From Limnoperna fortunei (taxonomy: Eukaryota > Mollusca > Bivalvia > Mytilida > Modiolidae), in NCBI GenBank assembly GCA_944474755.1, contig OX104112.1, positions 91,773,756 to 91,837,755 of the forward strand: a stretch of DNA of 64,000 nucleotides, given 5' to 3'. The notes below the pieces were generated by a model. That model was not told the origin of the DNA, did not search any database, and was given only the letters and a program-made list of their open reading frames with translations. The position numbers were made by a program, and so were the translations under genes. Shown here in pieces: positions 59,656 to 64,000 of this stretch (positions are counted from its first letter, which is position 1; each line of letters starts with the position of its first letter).

Positions 59656-59925
59656 GGGGGGGGGGCTCGGTGGTCGAGTGGTAAAGGTAGTTCGTCTACT
59701 ATTGATCACGTGGTCTGTCAATACTGATATTGCGGGTTCGAGACTCACTATGGGCAGGGTGCACTCGACTTCAATCTAAATTGTCAAGGATTGCAAGTTT
59801 TCCTACCGAAGGTCTGGGGTTTTCTCCGGATACTACGCTTCCTCCCCAATAAAAACTGAACGCCATAATAAAGCTGTAAGTTTGCTAAAGGTGGCTTAAA
59901 AAATATTCAAACAAACAAACAAACA
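59656..59925 (+). mobile_element. tRNA-derived SINE, best-preserved copy
   Basis: Begins in a G-run. A box 'tggtcgagtggtaa' (59671-59684) resembles tRNA-Ser/Leu heads, and B box GGTTCGAGAC lies at 59735-59744. The body holds 'gtgcactcgacttcaatcta', 'ctaccgaaggtctggggttt' and 'cttcctccccaataaaaact', and the tail is (CAAA)n to 59925. Length is about 260 bp. It serves as reference for the other copies in this window (1994, 6495, 12901, 15985, 16430, 17578, 19385, 47367, 62213). Confidence 0.85.
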
Positions 59926-60234
59926 TTTAGAATTAAATACACTTTTTGCCGACTAGAATTCATTTATATCCAAATCCCGCGGTTATTTATGTTCCATAAG
60001 GAAAACAATTGCTGCTACCTTAATTCACTAGGAAAAGTTGTCCTTTAAAAACAATAACATTAAAGTTCATTCTGAAAAATCATTAAAAAAGTATTGTTAA
60101 AATGCGCACATTGGTTTTTGTTGTTCTGTTTCATTTTCATTGGAAACTGTTTAACACTTGATACTTAATTCAGCATTATTTTTTTTACTTTTAATTTGAG
60201 TTATGTAGAGGATATGACAAAATACCTGATTTTA

Positions 60235-60470
60235 ACATGGCTGATACAACGAGTGCTACGCGTGGAGCAGGAATAGATTACCCCTCCGGAACACCTGGAC
60301 TCACTCCCAGTTTTTAGTGGGGCTCGTGTCACTCATTTTGTGTTGTGTGTTTGTTTGTTTTGTCGTTGTTCTCTCTTTTCTTTAAAGATAGTTTTGTCTG
60401 TCCCCGACTTATTGCCTATTAAATACTCCTCGGTATCTTTGAATCGTTTTCCTGGCTGCGTCCAAGGATT
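60235..60470 (+). mobile_element. Retroelement-derived dispersed repeat fragment
   Basis: 'gtggagcaggaatagattac', 'ccctccggaacacctggact' and 'ttagtggggctcgtgt' match a repeat I remember from Mytilus sequences (often near reverse-transcriptase ends). No coding sequence is left. Confidence 0.4.
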
Positions 60471-60744
60471 AAGAAATTGTGGAGCTAACAGATCTTAAAG
60501 CTGGTGTCCAGTCTTTGATGTGAAGTTTTGATAAAATTTTACATTTGTTCATTTAACAGATATAACAAATAATACAATTTTATAAAAATGTCATACATAC
60601 ATTTATATATGACTGTTATGTTGAACTTTTGATTCTGAAGAACCCAAGATCATCATATTTTCCTATCTGTTATAGTTTCTGAATTATAAGCCATCGTAGG
60701 TAATTTTACCATATGTTCTATTTTTAGTAACAGCGACCATATTT

Positions 60745-61003
60745 GTATTTAGCTACAAAAATGTAGCTCCTTTTTCCGTCCATTAAAAAAGGAGCTACAT
60801 TATTGTAGCTAATATGTATTGGATACATTCACAATGAGGATCGTTTGTTTAAGTCAAATTAGTTCAGTGGTTTCAGAGAAGATTTTTTGAAATTGTTTAC
60901 GGACGACAGACGACGACATACAATGGACGATATACGACAGACGACGACGAAAGCATAGTGATGGCATAAGCTCACATGGCCTTTGGCTAGGTGAGCTAAA
61001 AAG
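60745..61003 (+). mobile_element. Element end with hairpin and 'aggtgagct' terminus
   Basis: 'agctacaaaaatgtagctcc' and 'ggagctacattattgtagct' form a hairpin at 60752-60809. The sequence then runs through 'agttcagtggtttcagagaa', a (GAC)n-rich tract and 'aagctcacatggcctttggc' to 'aggtgagctaaaa'. The same type of 3' end as the element at 20271. Confidence 0.65.
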
Positions 61004-61124
61004 GAGTTATATAGCATATTTCAGGTTTTCAATGAAAAAGGAGAGTACATATAGTTGATAGATAACCTACAATAATTTGTTATATGACTTAATTAGAAAA
61101 ACTTAATCAAGAGAATAATTCAGG

Positions 61125-61695
61125 AACAGACGACAATTGCTAGACTGACATGTCCTCAACAGACGACACTTACAGACTAACATGTCCTCAACAGAGGACA
61201 CTTATTAGACTGGTGTCTTCAACAGATGACACTTACCTGACTGACATGTCCTCAACAGACGACACTTGCCAGACTGAGATGTCCTCAAAAGGACGACAGT
61301 TACCAGACTGAACTTTCCTTAACAGACTACACTTACCAGACTGACATGTCCTCAAAAGACGACACTTATCAGACTGACATGTCCTCAACAGACGACACTT
61401 ACCAGACTTAACTCCTCAACAGACGACACTTGCCGGACATAACTGTCCTCAACAGACGTCATTTGTCAGACTGACATGTCCTCAACAGACGACTCTTGCC
61501 AGACTGAACTGTCTTCAACAGACGTCACTTGCTAGAAAGACATGTCATCAACAGACGACACTTGCCAGACTGACATGTTCTCAGAAGACGAAACTTGCAA
61601 GACTGGCATGTCCTCAACAGACGACACTTGCTAGACTGACATGTCCTAAAAAGACGACACTTGTCAGACTGAACTGTCCTCAACAGACGACACTC
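61125..61695. repeat. 33-bp minisatellite, about 17 copies
   Basis: The unit 'acttgccagactgacatgtc' plus 'ctcaacagacgac' repeats with point changes and a few shortened copies. The frame is kept open on the minus strand, giving an artificial Cys/Arg-rich frame at 61525-61752. Confidence 0.9.
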
Positions 61696-62212
61696 CAAAG
61701 CAACATTCCATAACATTTTTTTGAATTTTCCCCAAAACAGATAAAAGTACATTTAAAAAGAATGATAATAGATAACAGCAATTTAAATGAGAAAACAGAC
61801 AACAGTGAGTTCAAAAATAAAAAAAAAACAGATAACAGCAGAATCTGATCGAAGTGTTTTCATAGTAACTAGCGACTTTGGTACAAATTGAACGATAAAA
61901 TTTCATTTTATTCCATCCTCCTAAGTCAGGAATTCTGATTCAACGTTATAAGCGAATGTGGAATCAGAATCCCGGATTTGCAGGGAGAAAGATTTTAATC
62001 AGACCCGATCAAGTTAATCAGTTCTGTTGTGTCTGTTAAAATAGTTAGGTAACTACCAGTTAAAAAGTAACTTTCCCTAAATACTTCGTTGAGATAAGCT
62101 GCTACAAACAGTGTTAAATGATTCCATACTACATTGTCTAAAGATGTTATAAAATATAACTCCTGGATATTGAATATATAGGTGAACCGGAATGTGAAGC
62201 ATCCTCTTCTGT
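61696..62212. other. Intergenic DNA
   Basis: A small hairpin 'aggaattctgattcaacgtt' / 'aatcagaatcccgga' lies at about 61927-61977. Nothing else is recognised. Confidence 0.4.
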
Positions 62213-62305
62213 TCTAGAACACGTAGGGAGTTTTCCTCGGGTATTCCGGCTTCCACCCCAAACAAAAACGGGACGCCATGTTATAGCTGAAAACCTGCTG
62301 AAAAT
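62213..62305 (+). mobile_element. SINE 3' fragment
   Basis: 'gggagttttcctcgggtatt' and 'ccggcttccaccccaaacaa' match the 3' half of the SINE at 59656, followed by the 'gggacgccatgttatagct' end. Confidence 0.55.
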
Positions 62306-63379
62306 TCAAGAACATAAACTGAATCTTTTCTAGAAACACAATGACATAGTTAATTTACCATAATTTTTTTTGAAATTTCTAGTTTGACCATACAAAAAAA
62401 TCTTGTGTTTTTACCAATTAAAAACTACAAGAACCCCTCAAATGCTGCATCTATGTTTTTCAAAATACACGTGCCAGTATTTTATATAAAACAATATTGC
62501 AATCAATGTTCATATTGTAATTAAATGACATTTGATGAAAGATGTTTTAAAAGTTAATGTGACCACATAGAATTAACCACGAAATAAAAATAAGTTAAAC
62601 TGGTAAAAGAAAAATTAATATGTTTGTATGAGGTAAACAAGCATAAACACAGAACAATTCCTCACCTGCATCCCAAACTAGGAGTGAAAAGTAACTCTTT
62701 ATGAACAATATAGAACTCGCACTAAATTAAATCATACTATACCATTAATGACTGATATAAGTTGCTATCAGGATATCACAGCCAGAGAAAATGTATGATT
62801 CACCGATCTTTTGGCTAGGTGATTATACATTTTGGGTAGAACAAATAATCGTACCCCCCGCTTTTTTTGGTTCGGACTATAACGACAGTAAAATTCGGCC
62901 TACATTTTTTTTTTTGGGGGGGGGGGGGGCTGAGAAATCCTTACCATGCTTACTGCGGCCGTATATCAAAGTCAGTAATTGTTTTATTATATGAATCAGA
63001 AAATCAGAGGATACCTACATTTTGTAATTGTTGTAATGCTGGCTACTCTTATTTTTGCATTTTGATATTGATTTGCTGACAATTCTGAAATTCCAGTTAC
63101 ATCACATTTCAAATATTGAGAAAAGTATAAATAAATGAATAATTTTATTCTTAAATTTTAACAGTATAATTACAGATGATCAAATTCAATTACCAATAAT
63201 TTAATTTGCTTTAAAAGCTGAAATCTGATTGGTTCATTCAAATCGAACAACCCATATTATAAGATATAACTTGCGTGACCTTTGACCTATTCGTACGCCG
63301 TTAAAATTCAAATAGTTCCATGACGTCATCAATGTTTTTAGTATAAAAATATTGAAAATTTATAGTTAAAATTAAATTA
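62306..63379. other. Intergenic DNA with homopolymers
   Basis: A T-run followed by a long G-run at about 62906-62930. The preceding 'actataacgacagtaaaatt' plus 'cggcctac' is a diverged copy of the hairpin part at 38555. No gene. Confidence 0.45.
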
Positions 63380-63542
63380 TAAGGAATATTTCAAATTTCT
63401 GAAAAGGTTATACGATATAATATGGTTTGGGTCTGTTTACACCATTTACATCCACTTCGCTGTTTATTAGGCGTAAATAGACACAAACCATATTATTTCG
63501 TATAACCTTTTCAGAAATTTGAAGTATTCCTTTACTAAAATT
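63380..63542. mobile_element. Palindromic MITE, ~163 bp
   Basis: Left arm 'aaggaatatttcaaatttct', 'gaaaaggttatacg', 'ataatatggtttg' pairs with the right arm 'caaaccatattatttcgtat', 'aaccttttcagaaatttga', 'agtattcctt'. The centre contains 'ccacttcgctgtttattagg'. Arms are about 65 bp and nearly perfect. Confidence 0.8.
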
Positions 63543-64000
63543 GAATTTATAGTTATATTGGAAGTCACGAAAAACCGGCAAGAACTAGTAGCAACCACGC
63601 AATTGTACATTTGGATCTATTTTTAAAGAGAAAACCAGGTTAACATTGGATTCTGCTCGACTACTTTGCAGCATAAAAAAATTTCCACACCTTTTATTTT
63701 AGTACTGTTGCGATTATTGTGATCCAAAAGTTGTTTTTACACTAATCAAAAACTCGCAAAATTCTATTCATGTAATAATATGAAATATATAATAAAAGTT
63801 CTGATGCAGGCACAGATACAGAATTTCAAGTGAAACCTACATGACTATACGGAGTTCAAGGGATATACCAACTACTCTGTATATGTCTGTTTTGTTGTTG
63901 TCTACTCTTCTGTTTAAGTATGGTTTGTCTTATTGTTTTGTAATAATCCTTGATATCTTCTATTTTTTTTGACATCCTGTTATGCATGGTTAGAAAAACT
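63543..64000. other. Intergenic DNA at the window end
   Basis: No gene seen. A fragment near 63835-63920 ('actatacggagttcaaggga') may be a dispersed retroelement piece. Confidence 0.35.

Noticed and set aside
59656..59760. Possible tRNA gene (A and B boxes present)
   Set aside because: The cloverleaf cannot be completed and the sequence continues into a SINE body with a CAAA tail; it is a tRNA-derived SINE head.

Overview
The window is AT-rich eukaryotic DNA: short GT-AG introns, LINE and tRNA-SINE relics, many palindromic MITE-like elements and several satellites, with no bacterial-style gene packing. Several repeats match what I recall from marine bivalves, especially mussels (Mytilida): the 541-bp unit with its 'cgcgcgtctggc' motif, the retroelement ends with 'ttctcgtcctg...ctggac', and the element ending 'caggtgagct'. 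I therefore infer a bivalve, probably a mytilid; this rests on memory, not on a search.

Only one ordinary host gene is convincing: a secreted lipocalin (apolipoprotein D-like) on the minus strand. Three coding exons are readable at 25814-26037, 26433-26594 and 26911-27081, with consensus splice sites. The start of its signal-peptide exon lies 19 kb away at 45995-46021, because a very large foldback transposon is inserted in that exon.

That transposon (27082-45994, 18,913 bp) is the main feature. It has a perfect 9-bp target duplication (CGAGAACTA at 27073-27081 and 45995-46003). Its inverted arms are about 4.8 kb (left) and 3.1 kb (right). Each arm has, from the outside in, a ~105-bp unique terminus, a higher-order satellite (118-bp unit made of five 21-28-bp subrepeats; about 26 copies left, 9 right), a ~730-bp unique link, a ~200-bp repeat built on GCAAAACGGGTT, and the 3' end of a LINE. 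The 11-kb interior holds a decayed PHD/endonuclease/RT LINE with a 2A-like motif (33.8-37.6 kb, minus), a Tc1/mariner transposase relic (about 40.2-40.66 kb, minus) and a second LINE with an intact YADD motif (40.9-43.1 kb, plus). No intact transposase is visible, so the element looks non-autonomous. Structure and 9-bp duplication resemble Drosophila FB and Mutator-type elements.

From 52.1 to 59.1 kb a second foldback-like family is built from a 42-bp higher-order repeat (TCTCGTTATTACGAC core) that reverses orientation at hairpin cores. It is interrupted by two small palindromic or TIR elements, and its arms flank a 3.7-kb loop with a tandem repeat, a MITE copy and a 5'-truncated LINE that has a perfect 10-bp target duplication.

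Left of the lipocalin (1-25.8 kb) the DNA is intergenic: at least seven tRNA-derived SINE copies, a perfect six-copy 30-bp minisatellite (3.2 kb), a 541-bp tandem repeat carrying a nested MITE (17.8-19.4 kb), a 1.8-kb element with four ~322-bp internal repeats (20.3-22.0 kb), and a 30-bp satellite split by a 389-bp insert (22.3-23.0 kb). The right end (59-64 kb) has further SINEs, a 33-bp minisatellite and palindromic MITEs. Large parts contain nothing I can identify, and these are stated.
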